Shown: positions 27,655-40,000 of the stretch, one piece after another
How the letters are laid out: each line of letters begins with the position of its first letter
Numbering within the stretch: the first letter of the stretch is position 1
Origin: Plazaster borealis
Lineage: Eukaryota; Echinodermata; Asteroidea; Forcipulatida; Labidiasteridae
Assembly: GCA_021014325.1 (NCBI GenBank)
Contig: CM037474.1
Span: forward strand, 2,484,501-2,548,500
Direction: 5' to 3'
DNA length: 64,000 nt
Position numbers and translations under genes: made by a program
The notes under the pieces: generated by a model
Databases searched by the model: none
The model's input: the letters and a program-made list of their open reading frames with translations, nothing else
Told to the model about the DNA's origin: nothing

Positions 27655-29865
27655 GTATGTTTTGAACACAAAATACTTTATGTTATTATTTTCATTTGTA
27701 AAACACATTTTGTAGGTGCGTCTGGCTTTAGTATTCTCATGTCATTTAGCTCTTGTGGGTCGGGCGGAAGGGACATTCGTTTTGGTGGTTTTCACGAGTG
27801 GCGGTGCGGTGTAACTGTAAGTTAACCCACGAGGGAGTTCGGCGGAGGGAGACGTTTGTCGTTGACATTTACGTTAGGCCTTTCTCAAAACACAAGAAAC
27901 AGCCTGCTGACAAAGTGTGAAATGTACCGTTTTCTTCTAAAGGGCTGCTAAAGTAAAATATGATTAAAACTAAAGCCAACGAATTTACAGGAAGGTAGAA
28001 ATCGGAAGTCGGAATCTGTAGTTTCCATTGCAATGCAATTGCATAACTAAATAGCAAACAATTCCCTTGCGTTACGCGATATTTAGCCTACTTACCTCAG
28101 TGAATTGTTAAGTTTTTAAAGCACTGAACATCTAATAATGTTCACCTCAAAAGTTTTCATCATTTTTCCATTGTGTAGCCATGCCCATGACATGAATTAT
28201 GGATCTTGACACATGCTTAAGGCAGTGCGAAACACAGTTTCTTGGCAGCCATCTTTTAATGTTCGCAACATTTTCTGCAGAGTTCATGTCTGAAACTATG
28301 TCTATATCAATTTCATCTGCCTAAATGAATATGTATACTCGCACTGTTTAGAGGGTTGGGGTGAACCTTGGTAATGGTAGCTTGTACCACCAATACTGAG
28401 CAATGAGAAGGTAGTTAAGGTCATTGTGATTGTCACACGACAATTTTGTCGGGCAACTTGAGGGCAACCAACTGCACTGTCACACTGCATGCACAAGGAA
28501 CACCTTGTCCTGTATAGCAGCACATTATACATTCTTCTAGCTGTAACTCACTATGCCCAGAAAAATAAATGAGAAAAGTGAAATTTGAATGAATTTTCTT
28601 CTTGGAGATTGCCATGGAAGTGGTTTCCTGTAAATTTCCCCATACGACATGGCCATTAATGCAGGGAATGTGTAGGCCTACTACTTACTATGCACTACCT
28701 TCAATTCAATTTCAAGTTCAAAAGATACTGAGGAACTTACATAGTTTGTAAAACAAGTTTGTCACAAGTTTGTGTTAGTTACAGTCAGAATTAAATCTAT
28801 TTTTTTTACTGTGTGGCATCTGAGTGTAATTCATGGCTATATCCTCTTCCTTCAGTTCTGGTTCCCACGTACCACATAACATAGGCCTATAGTGCAAACC
28901 AAAAGTGAACAATGAACTTGAACAACAAGTCCGTCATGGTGGTTGGGTTTGTATGCTTTACAAAGGCATAGAAAAACTGATTTTGTGGTAGCTCGTATGG
29001 GCAAGTTGAATGGGTTTAGTTCTTTTTTTAATAGGGGAAAAAACATTATGTAAATCTTTCGTTCATTGTTGTTGATCATTGAAACTAACTACATGAATAT
29101 GTGTTTTGCAATGGAAGGTTAAGTCAACACTTCAACTGAGGCAAGTGCAAACTAGACAGAAATTAAAAGAAATAAATAAAGGGCATATTTGGCTGTGCCT
29201 GTGGTCTTTGCCTTGTTCCCCTTAAAAATGAGGCCTTTATTTTCACAGAAAGTATGATTTAATGACGACAAAATGGCCCCATAGTACGGCAGGTAAATAA
29301 TGGGATTGTGCCTTTGATGATACAAGTGTGGAATTTTGCACTTTGTCAAAAGTATGCCATGAGAAAAATATTTGGCTAAAGGACCATTTATACTTTGAAA
29401 AAATATAAGTAGAATAACCAGCAATGGCAGCCATTTAAAAAACTTTGAAAATTGCGCGCTATTCTACCTTTATTTTTTCAAAATTCAAATCTACAATGGC
29501 TCTATGGCCAAATATCTTTCTCATGACATACCCTGACTGTTTGCCAGATTCCATGCTTGCTTCATCATCAAAGGCACAATCCCTCCAAATATTTCCCATA
29601 TTTATCAGTTATCTGCCCACTATTAATGCCCCTAGTATTTGCCTTGAAATATGAGCCAACAATTCAGAGGGTTCTGCTTAGTATTAATTTCTTTCTTAAT
29701 TTGAGACGTATTACATACTACTAGCACCAGCAAAATTGAACTAAACTTTGTGATTATTTTTGCAATTTTAAGTATGAATTTATGAAAGGACATGAGAAAA
29801 ACAAAAACATAATGTACTTGTATACTTGGTTATTTTTCCATGTTTTATCCTTTTTATTATTACAG

Positions 29866-31090
29866 CTAGAGAGCTACGGGTTCAGTTGATATCTGCCCAA
29901 GGAAGACTTAATCAGTGCAACTGAGTATGGAGGCCCAGAGGAGCCATGTAACCATATTGTTGGCTGTATGTTTGATCCTGCTGGGATTATTAAGTAGTGT
30001 TGTATCAGCTGAATGGCAAGGAGATCTGTCATCTTATCACATTGCTTCATTCAGTAATCCTCATCCTCCTAGACCTCCCAATGATCCATCTGGTAACCAA
30101 AATGCTAAATTCAATCATTTCACTCTATCTGGCCGTGATGGAGCTGTGTATGTTGGAGCTGTCAACTATTTATACAGACTGGATAGTTCATTGAATCTGC
30201 TACAGAATGTTAGTACATGTCAAGAACTAGGAAGTAATAGATGTGATGCATTCACCAACTACAATAAAATCCTGATATTAGATAATCAGAATCGGTTGAT
30301 TACATGTGGAAGTGAGAATGGAGGAAAGTGTAAGTTCAGGAATCCAGATGATTTGACTGATGTGTTGTTTGAGCCAGTGCCTAATGTTGCTGGTTTTGGA
30401 GATCTGTCCACTGTTGGTTTGATTGCACCAGGAACTGATGGACCAACTGGACCAGGGCCAGATGGAGGAGACTGGCTGTACGTAGCTGTGACTTTTCCTG
30501 ATGAGGATGGGTATAGATCAATCCCACCAGTTAGCAGAAGAATCCTTAGTAGAGACGGGTTGTTGAAATCCCCATCAGGAACAGAGTTTTCTTCATCTGC
30601 TGCATTTGCTTTTTCTTATGAGCAGAACCCATTCCCATTTAATTATGTAGCTGGTTTCTCATATGATGGATTCACAAACTTCATCACTTCTCAAAAGGAG
30701 GATTTGGGTTCCGATGTATTTGTTTCTAAGATCAACAGAGTCTGCCAGACCAGTGAATTTTTTTACTCTCACACAGAAATCACCCTACAATGCCAAGGAT
30801 CAGATGGTAGTGTGTACAGTTTGGTACAAGCTGCTCATATTGGCCCAGCAGGTCAGGATCTTGCTGTATCATTAGGTTTGAATGCTGAGGACATGGTGTT
30901 GTATGCTGTGTTTGCTAAGAATGAAGGAGCTGATGGGACTAGTGATGTACCTATTGATCAGTCAGCATTGTGTGTGTATAAGATGAGTGATATTTTAGAT
31001 GCCTTCAAGGAAGCAGTCAGGGGATGTATTCAAGATGGAGATGGCTACGAAGTGCAGTACTTGGATGGATCCAAATGTAATTCAATACCA
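29866..31090 (+). CDS. Gene 2 coding exon 1: signal peptide, most of sema
   Basis: Acceptor TATTACAG before 29866, ATG at 29927. Encodes 388 residues. The reading preferred is the ATG aligned to gene 1 rather than an in-frame GTG 12 nt earlier. The donor is CCA/GTGAGT: the gene 1 donor position here reads AT and is lost, so the exon ends two codons earlier than in gene 1. A KEDLGSDVF insertion and many replacements mark residues about 205-295. Confidence 0.92.
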
Positions 31091-34000
31091 GTGAGTATAA
31101 GTATGGTCAGCTTCATTAAGGTTAGATCCCAGGTTATGTGCATATTTAAGATGAGGGATATTATACATCTATAAATGTCTTTAGGGAAGCCTTGGGAAGT
31201 CTTTCTTGTGAAGGTATACATTGAGGTTGTAAAAATTTTAAATATTGTTAGTCTAGAAAGAGGACTTTAAATTAAGTTTATAATTTTGGGAATTACCTAT
31301 TACAGAACCAGATTGTTCAGTGTGGTGTTTGTAATGTCTCTAAAGCAAAGAATTGAAACAATTATGCCTTATGCACAGCTAACCAAAATGTTACTGCTAC
31401 ATGTATTTCTCAATTAAGTTTACTAACAAAACAGCAATGCATGCCTGCCAGTATTTAATTTGTTTTATTAATTGATTTCTTAAACGTAAGGAAAAAAATG
31501 AATCACAATTTTTAACAGTCATAATTTTTTTTTTCCTTGACTTAATATAAAATTCTGTTTGTTTTTATTGTCTTGCCCCTTTTTTGGACAAGGTTTAAGA
31601 TGTTAAATCTTTAAAAACATGATCAAAATATTTCAGTCCAATTTCCTGTGAAATCACTCTGCTGGATTTCACACATTGGTAAAAATTAAGCCATATTTTA
31701 TATGTGATGGATACACAAAGTTTAAGGTTATGTACAAAAAGTTTGGTTGTTGATTTTGTGTATATAAGAAGAACCAAGTTTAATCTTTGGATTGACGTTA
31801 ATAAATTATTGTTGTTGATGCAGCTAACATAAGAAATTGAATGGTTGTGGGCGAACAATAATGGCTAATTATGTATTGCTTTATGTCTAGGTTAGTCCAG
31901 ATAGATTTCTGTGTCATCCTATTGAAGGGTCAAACCAAGCATACAAGTATGCTAAGGGCATTGATGTGATCATATCAAATGCTGTGCTGGAGCTATCAGG
32001 TATTAGAAACAACTTTCTATTCTTCTATTTCTAGTTTAGTCCAGATGGGTATCTGTGTCATCCTGTTGGTGATAATGGTGACCTATTATATCGGTATGCA
32101 AAAAGCATAGATGTAACAGCATCCAGTGCTGTGCTGGAACTATCAGGTAAATGCAACAAAGTCGTTTTTGTCACAAATTAATATAAATGTTTTTCATAAA
32201 AGTTAATGAATTGTTAGTTCATTGGTATTCGATGCATAGTTTTGCTGTTGGAAAAATTGCACACATTGAACAACTTTTGTCACTGCCGAAGTAAACTACA
32301 TGACTTGTTGTGTGCTCAAAAATCACTGGAAATTATGTACTGAAATTTATCAAATTCAGTTCATATTCCACATAAATTGATAGTTTGCTAAACCAAGAAA
32401 ATGTAATGTATCAGTAAAGAATTGGAATAAGTTGCTCTTAATAATCTGAAATTTATGTATATTTGTTGACAGACACTCTGATGTCATCCATTATTACAAC
32501 TACTGAAATGAACCACACTGTAGCTATCATTGGAAATAACTCCAATGGAACGCTTTTAAAGGTTAGTACATTTTGTGAGCAGAACGTTCCTTTGCATTTT
32601 TGAATTATTTTTTCAAAATGAATGCCAGATTCTTAATTCAAGCTTGGTACAATTTTCATGTCAGATTTTCAGACTTAACAATTTCAAGATGAGATTTAAA
32701 TATTCAGTGACTATTCAGGCAAAGTTTAACCTGTAAATTGTAAATAAATGCAATTACCAGGCACCATGCTTCCCAATATAGTTATTACAATAATATCACT
32801 GACAAAATCAGGAATATAAATAAGTTAATTTTTCAGATTAAACCAAAGACCATGTTTTCAACAGAGAGCCACAGAGCCTGGATTCTCTGCAGACATGATT
32901 TGTACACTGCTTATTCGAAGAAAATTAGAAAACATAAAATATTTTGTGGGTTGAAAATGGAAAAATTTACTAGAGCGAAATTCGAACCTGCGATAACCGG
33001 AATAACGTGCAAGCGCTCTACCAACTGAGCTATCAAGCCCTATGTTGACGGTCTCCCTATTTTGTCATTATCTTTGTTCGGGGGGTGCCAGTCAGAAGCC
33101 ATTCAACCTGTAACTGCCATGTAGCCAGGGATCACACCCAAGTGTTGGATACAACATGGGAAGCAGCAGCAGAGGGATCACCTTAAGATGGCCTGCCGGT
33201 CTGCAGCCAGTAGACCGAAAACACATTTAAGTTAATTACTTGTTCGTTTTTTAGCAAAAATAGGTGAAACCCCTTAAGTTCTATCCTCGGACAGGCCGGA
33301 TTGACATAGGCTATGACCCTTTAGGCAGTGTGACTCATAGACTCTGAATCTCCAGTTAGAAAACACTTTCTACATAGGCTTGTGCACAAAAACACTGCAA
33401 TTTTACAGTGTAAAAACATACTAATTAACACACACAAAATATAAAATTAGTGTTTGTTAAATTTTCTTGGTCAAACTGTCTCTACAACATCTGGAAAGGA
33501 TATTAGCTTCGACAAAAGTGTGAAATCAACATAACAAAGGAGTTATACACGTTTCCCCACGGTCTACTGTCTGCAGTAACCAATGGCAGTCATGTAAATC
33601 TGACAGGGGCGGGGCATCGCAGGGTCAAGGGGATGCGACTTTTTATTTCAAATATCAAGTAATAAACCGCAAGGGAAACCGACTTGGTGAAATATAAAAT
33701 ACTACACTTTCATGGTGATTGTACTGTACAATTTGTTTTCAACTTTTGATATGAAGAAAGGGGGGCACACCTCAAAACTTGTACAGCTGTTATTTTTATA
33801 ATTTCTGAATTTATGTGGTAATTATGATACATAATGTAACAATTTCCATGTGACCTGTGTGTCTTGCCTGCCAGGAAATGCCCTGGACTGTACAAAGTCA
33901 CTTTTTTGTAAACAATGTTGCATGATCTAAGCTACAGTTAAGCATCAACACATCTTCATAATATTTTCTTTTGGTTGTTGGACTTGCCAAGATACCTTTT

Positions 34001-37000
34001 CTGTTTTGCTGTGTTACAGGTTCACATCCAAAGCAAGACCTCAGCCAGACTGTATGAAAGAGTAGACCTTGATATTACTGGATCAGTCCTTAAAGATGTC
34101 AAGATTAATGATACAACAAGAGAGATGTACATACTCACTGAACAAAAGGTACAATAACAAGATTAATATTTGGGGTTGAACAAAGAAAAATTGACTATAA
34201 GCGGGATTTCAACCAACGACCTCCGGATTAACGCGCCGACACTCTACCAACTGAGCTATCTAGCCCTATTTTGTCAATATCTTTGTTCGGGGTTGCCAGT
34301 CAGGAGCCATACAACTGTTGACTGCCGTGTAGCCAGGGATCACACCCAGTTTATGATACAACCTGGGAAGCAACAGCCAGGGGTCACCTTAAGGAGATGC
34401 AGCTTTTTTATTCACTCTTTGAATAAAATGTGCAATAAGATCATCAGGAAAAACCTAAGACGGTTTGACATCATAATTGAGTTACATTTTACAGCATCAT
34501 CAAAAATTATTCTTGATATGAATATAGATTTTGAAAATTCAGACAATTCATATTTTATGAATCTCAACTTTCTTATTTAAATCATTATTTGAATTCTGTT
34601 TCTATTTGGACCATAAAGTTTCTGAAGATGCGAGTTGAGAATTGTGGTCAGTACACGACGTGTGAGATGTGTATTGGTAGGGATGCAGGGAGGGATGGAG
34701 ACCCATACTGTGGCTGGTGCACTCTGCAGAGACAGTAAGTAGTGTATCTTGTCTGATTAAGATGCATGTTGAAAATTTTAGTGAAAATCAACTTAAAGGA
34801 ACATTACAGAATTGGTTTTTGCTAACGAAACAGTTAAGCACTTTATATAATCCACCATATACATAAACTGACAAACCTGAAGAAGTTTGAGATCGATCGG
34901 CCAAATGGGTCACGAGAAAATAGTGAAAAACCAATTACACATTTGCATGTGTTATACAATGCATGAATAAAACGCTCATGAGTGATAAACTCCAATCGGA
35001 AATTAGTTTTATTTATTTCTCATCAAATATGGCATTTCAGACAGAAATATTTCTAGGGATGTTTTCTACTATCATCATCATTAGACCGTGTAAGTTTTAT
35101 GTAAATCTGTGATCCTAAAGAAAATTTTAATTCCCAGTTCTGTAACGTTCCTTTAATACAGAATGAATTTCATGAAATAAAATTACTTCAAAGATAGCTT
35201 TTCTTTTATTCTTTAAATAGAATGATCAGCTGAATTGATTTAGATCAAGTGTAAACTATTGATGATTATTTATATAATTTGTATTTGACTAGATGCACCC
35301 TGTATTCTGAATGCAACATGCCTGATGTGTCTACCCGATGGTTAGCCTACAATACTGCACAGTGTATTGAGATAACCAATGTGGCTCCTTATGACAATCT
35401 ACCAATCACTCTCACAGAACAACAGGTAAGAGTCAACTTGAAAAAGGAAAACATTTCTCTCATTTTTATTTTCCCGCCCCATCCTTTTCTTTTCCACTCA
35501 ACTCGTTGTTCACCCACAGTGGGAAAAAGGAAATCTACATAAATATTAATAATAATTGAAAATTATTAAGGACTTGACCACTTCACATTCGTTTGTTGGG
35601 GAATATGATTATTCACATTTTTTTCCCCCATACCTTTAGATGTAAAGTTTCCCAACCTTCCAGTTGATAATCATCCATTGTTTTAATTTTTTATATATAC
35701 TAAATTGTTTATTTGCCAGGTTACCGTGAGCGTAGAGCAGTTACCAGACTTACTGACCAGCATGAGATATGAGTGTTGGTTTGGATCCTACGTATCTCAA
35801 GCTACAAAGACTAATGAGGATCTTAGATGTGTCTCCCCACCTGGTAATATGATACCTCCAATTCAACAAGGAGGTAAGTCCAACACGACAATTGAGGCTG
35901 TTTTTGGAGATGAGGTTCTGTTCTTTGTTCATCTCTTGCTTTTTCTGTGTGCTTTCTGCCTCTCTCTCTCTCTTTTCATTTCTTTCCACTTGACTGCTTC
36001 TTTTGTATTTCATCAGTATACCTGTTTTTGTGTGTTGTGCCGAGAAAGACTCTGCTAGGGCTGTATCTATTTGTTAAAATAAAAAAATACAACTTTTAAC
36101 AATTTGTAATGCTTATAAATTCAACAAGGTGGTAATTCCAACACAATAATCTCGTCTGTTTTTATTTTTTAAATACTTTTTTAATTAACTATTTGTTAAA
36201 ATAAAATAAAAATCCAGCTTTTAAAATTTGAAATGTTTATGAATTTTCCAGATGATGCTGTTATGGTTACACTGAACGTCCATTCCAGTCAAACATCAGT
36301 CAGTTTTGTGGATACAAGTTTCTATTTCTATGAATGCTCAACTTTTACTTCGTAAGAAACTTGTTTGCTCTTCTTCACTTTGTGTTTGAAAATTCGTTTG
36401 TAGAACAAATAAGTTTCAAATTTATTTCAAATACATGTTTTTAATTTAGAGTTTCCTTTTTTCTCACTTCAAATTATTTTAAAGATATTTGTTGAGTGCT
36501 TTTTTCATTTTTCATTTTTCTTTTTGTTTTGTTTTGTAGTGTTTCTCTGGTGTAGCATTTCTGCCCATGGTTTATGTTGTTGTTTTCTATTTGTATTTGC
36601 TGTAGTTGTGTATCTTGTGTGGGTAGTCAATGGGCCTGTGATTGGTGTGTCTTTGAGAATAGATGCACTCATGTTAGTTCTACTTGCACAGGAGCCGATG
36701 AAATTATCATTACAGGACAAAACGTAAGATCAAACCTGCCATAAATGTTTTATTTTTTAAATGCTGAAATTTAATAGTTGAGTAAAATGCAGAGGCTTTT
36801 CTTTCATACAAAGACATAAAACCACATCCTATTCCTGTTTTTTTTAATAACCTATATTTAGAGTGTTATTGAGGCGTCAATAAATGTTTGAAGATCAATG
36901 AAGACAAAATGTCTGATAATTAATGATCTGATGTTAATTCTTTAGAATCCAGCTTTGTCTTCACCCAAGGGTCCGGGTTCCTGCCCTCAGCTTCTGGCTC

Positions 37001-40000
37001 AGAGTACTGAAGTCCTTCTGCCCAACGGAATTGAAAGGAGTATACAAGTCCACACTACAAATCTACCTGATGAGACCCAGGTTAGTTATCATTCAATTTA
37101 AATAAACTTTCACAGAAAATGTAATTAATTTAAACAAAGGAACAATGCATGGCAGCTGAAGAGTTTATATTTGCCTACTTTTACAGGTTAAAATACACAA
37201 CTTTTAAAACTTTGTTCATATACAATCATTGTGAAAAAATCAAACCACAGAATTAGGCATTGCTCAGACTGAAGGATTTATAGATAAGGTGATCCCACTG
37301 CTGCCGCTTCCCAGGTTGTGTCATAAATTTAGATTTCATCCCTGACTAGACAGCAGTTGCAGGTTGTTTGGTTTCCGACTGGCAAGCCCAAGTCCTGGTC
37401 TAGTCAGTTTTTTCTTCGTTCAAACCAAAAGATTAATAAACAAATTACCCGATAAGAAATTGTATAAAAAAAAATTGAAAAGAATATTGATGAATAACAA
37501 AGTTTAATTGACAATGGGTACAACCTATGATTTGGCCTCTTTCCAAAAATTATAAAGGCCTGGCCTTCATTTCTGTTTTGGGGAAACAATTACATGTCCC
37601 TTCCTTGTTAGAATGAGATTGTTTAAACTCTTTCTCACTAACCTCACTTTCTATTTGTTTTCTTCATCTCTCAGATTACTAGCTTTGAATGTAGCTTCAA
37701 TATCGAGGGAATACGTCGGAGTACAACTGCTCAGCGTAATGATGATACCATCGTGTGTGACCTGAAAGCTGTAAGTTATGTTATTCCTCAGACCATTGCA
37801 AATAATACATTATTTGAAGTTGAAAAACCAACTTTTTGTTAAAAGATTTGAGTTGAACTTTGTTTGACATCAACCCATTTCTATTCCACAGTATACCTAC
37901 ACTACTACTGATGAAGCAGAGCTGATTGTGAAACTGACCATTGAATGGACAGACACAAGTAATAACCGTCACACCCTAGATGACATATTCAACAATAATG
38001 GTGAGTTTGAGTCAATGGTATCGGATGGGGAGAGTGCTACCGCACAGTGTCCTTTGCCCCTGCCCATTATACACTTGTACCCTTAATGGAAACCTTGTCC
38101 CTTGACCTACAAGCAACAATGAGCGCTTTGATATGCCCCTAGGGGTGTTGTAAAACCCTATATAAGAACCCAGTATTATTACAGTGACATCAGGATCCAT
38201 CTAAAGTGAAGGATGTTGCCAACTTTTTAAGACAAGTTTGCTGTTGACTTCGATGTGTTTGTTTTATTAAAAAGGTTAATGACATCTTGGCATTAACTGC
38301 AAATCTTAATAGTCTCAAGACAAGTAATTTTGATTTGAATATTCCCCATAATTAAGACTCCATCTTTTGATGCAAAGACAAATGAGAATCTCTCTCACTT
38401 AAGGCAATTTTAAATTTTCCAGATGGTTTTTTAGATTTATAAATAAGACATGCAAAGAAACATTTTGAACTTTGATTATTGGTACAGCAACACTTTACAA
38501 GTGTGGAGTATTGAAGCCAGATTGTAGTCGGTGTATTACTGCCAGGCCAGAGCTTGAGTGTGTTTGGTGTAATGCTATGTGTGAACTAAGAGAATCTTGT
38601 ACAGCAGCGGAAGGAGAGTGGGTGACCCACAATAATAATGTCAACTGCCCTGATCCGATCCTCCAAGGGGTAAGTAGATTTATCCGTTATTGATTATTGA
38701 TACGGAGTTCGGAGTTGGTAGGGGAGTGTTAACACTGTCACCACTTCCTATCAAGATGAAACGTTGCATTAATGCTCATTTTGAAACCTTGTTCTTGAAA
38801 GTCAACTTCCTTCATATAATCCTTCAAGAGGTAAATGAATACCAAATAGATTAGTTATTGACAACAAGGTTACAATTTCAGTTTATATAATGGATCAATG
38901 AAATACCATTTTCTTGAATTGAATGGTTAAGGGTTAAAGGTAGGGTCATAGATTGGTTGTTGTCAACATGATGCTGATTTATAAGCAAAATTATGAAGAA
39001 AGATACAATAAAAGTCACATTTGAAACTTTGAGCTGATTACAGTGTCTACTTGCTGAGAAAACAGAAAAAAAACTGTCACAGTATTTTCACAAGAACATT
39101 GAATCCATCCATGATCAGCGAGGTGACAGCGAGAAACAACCGCATCTCTGGCCACAGCTTCAAATGTTTTGGGCTGAAAAATTATTCAAACCATATTACT
39201 TCAAAGGGAATCCTTTCTCAAAATAGTTTATACTATCAACAGCTGCAGTGCTTTTTACCAAGTAAGTTTTTATGTTCATTATTTTTTGGAGTACTTACCA
39301 AAGTATGACCCTACCTTTAATCAAAACAATGTCCTGAGATTGACAATGTCTCATTTAAATTTATTCTTTGACTTGAACAAGCTAAGACGATACCATATTG
39401 TCTTGGTAGATGAATGAATGTGGATATCCAAGACCAATACGTGATCTAAAGGGAGTAAAACGAAATGACATCTTGACTTGACAATTATTGATTGTTTAGG
39501 TATATCCATTGACTGGACCAATAGAAGGTAACACCATAGTATCTGTAATGGGTACAGATATTGGCAGAGTGTTCCATAATGTACTGAATGTGACGATAGG
39601 AGACCAAGAATGCCATCTGGATGGACTGGAAGCCTATTATGAAACTGGCACAAGGTAAGAAATGTTATCAAACCCAATACGTTGTGTCACTCCTTCCATC
39701 TTAATTTCTGTTGTCATCAAATCAGAATTATCTGAGTATTGAAACATAACAACAAAACTAAACTAAGGCAAACCGCAAACAGACTCTTCTAAACTTGGAA
39801 TCATTAACAATTCACAGTTTGTGTTGGATTTCAGCATTTTCTACTAAAACCTCCAAACGAGTTATTGGATTCCATTGGAAGTCTCTTTTAACCACTTCAT
39901 GTCAGATGACGTTTATATACATGCTAACTTTTTCCAAACTGGCTTATGTCAGACGTTTTTTAACGTCCGGAACAACTTTGGAACGCCCTCTTCTTTTTCA

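Noticed and set aside
29915..29926. Upstream in-frame GTG start for gene 2
   Set aside because: The ATG at 29927 aligns with the gene 1 start and leads directly into the shared MEAQRS signal peptide.
32990..33062. Possible tRNA gene (good A and B boxes)
   Set aside because: The 5' and 3' ends do not pair as an acceptor stem and similar units recur nearby, so it is a repeat.
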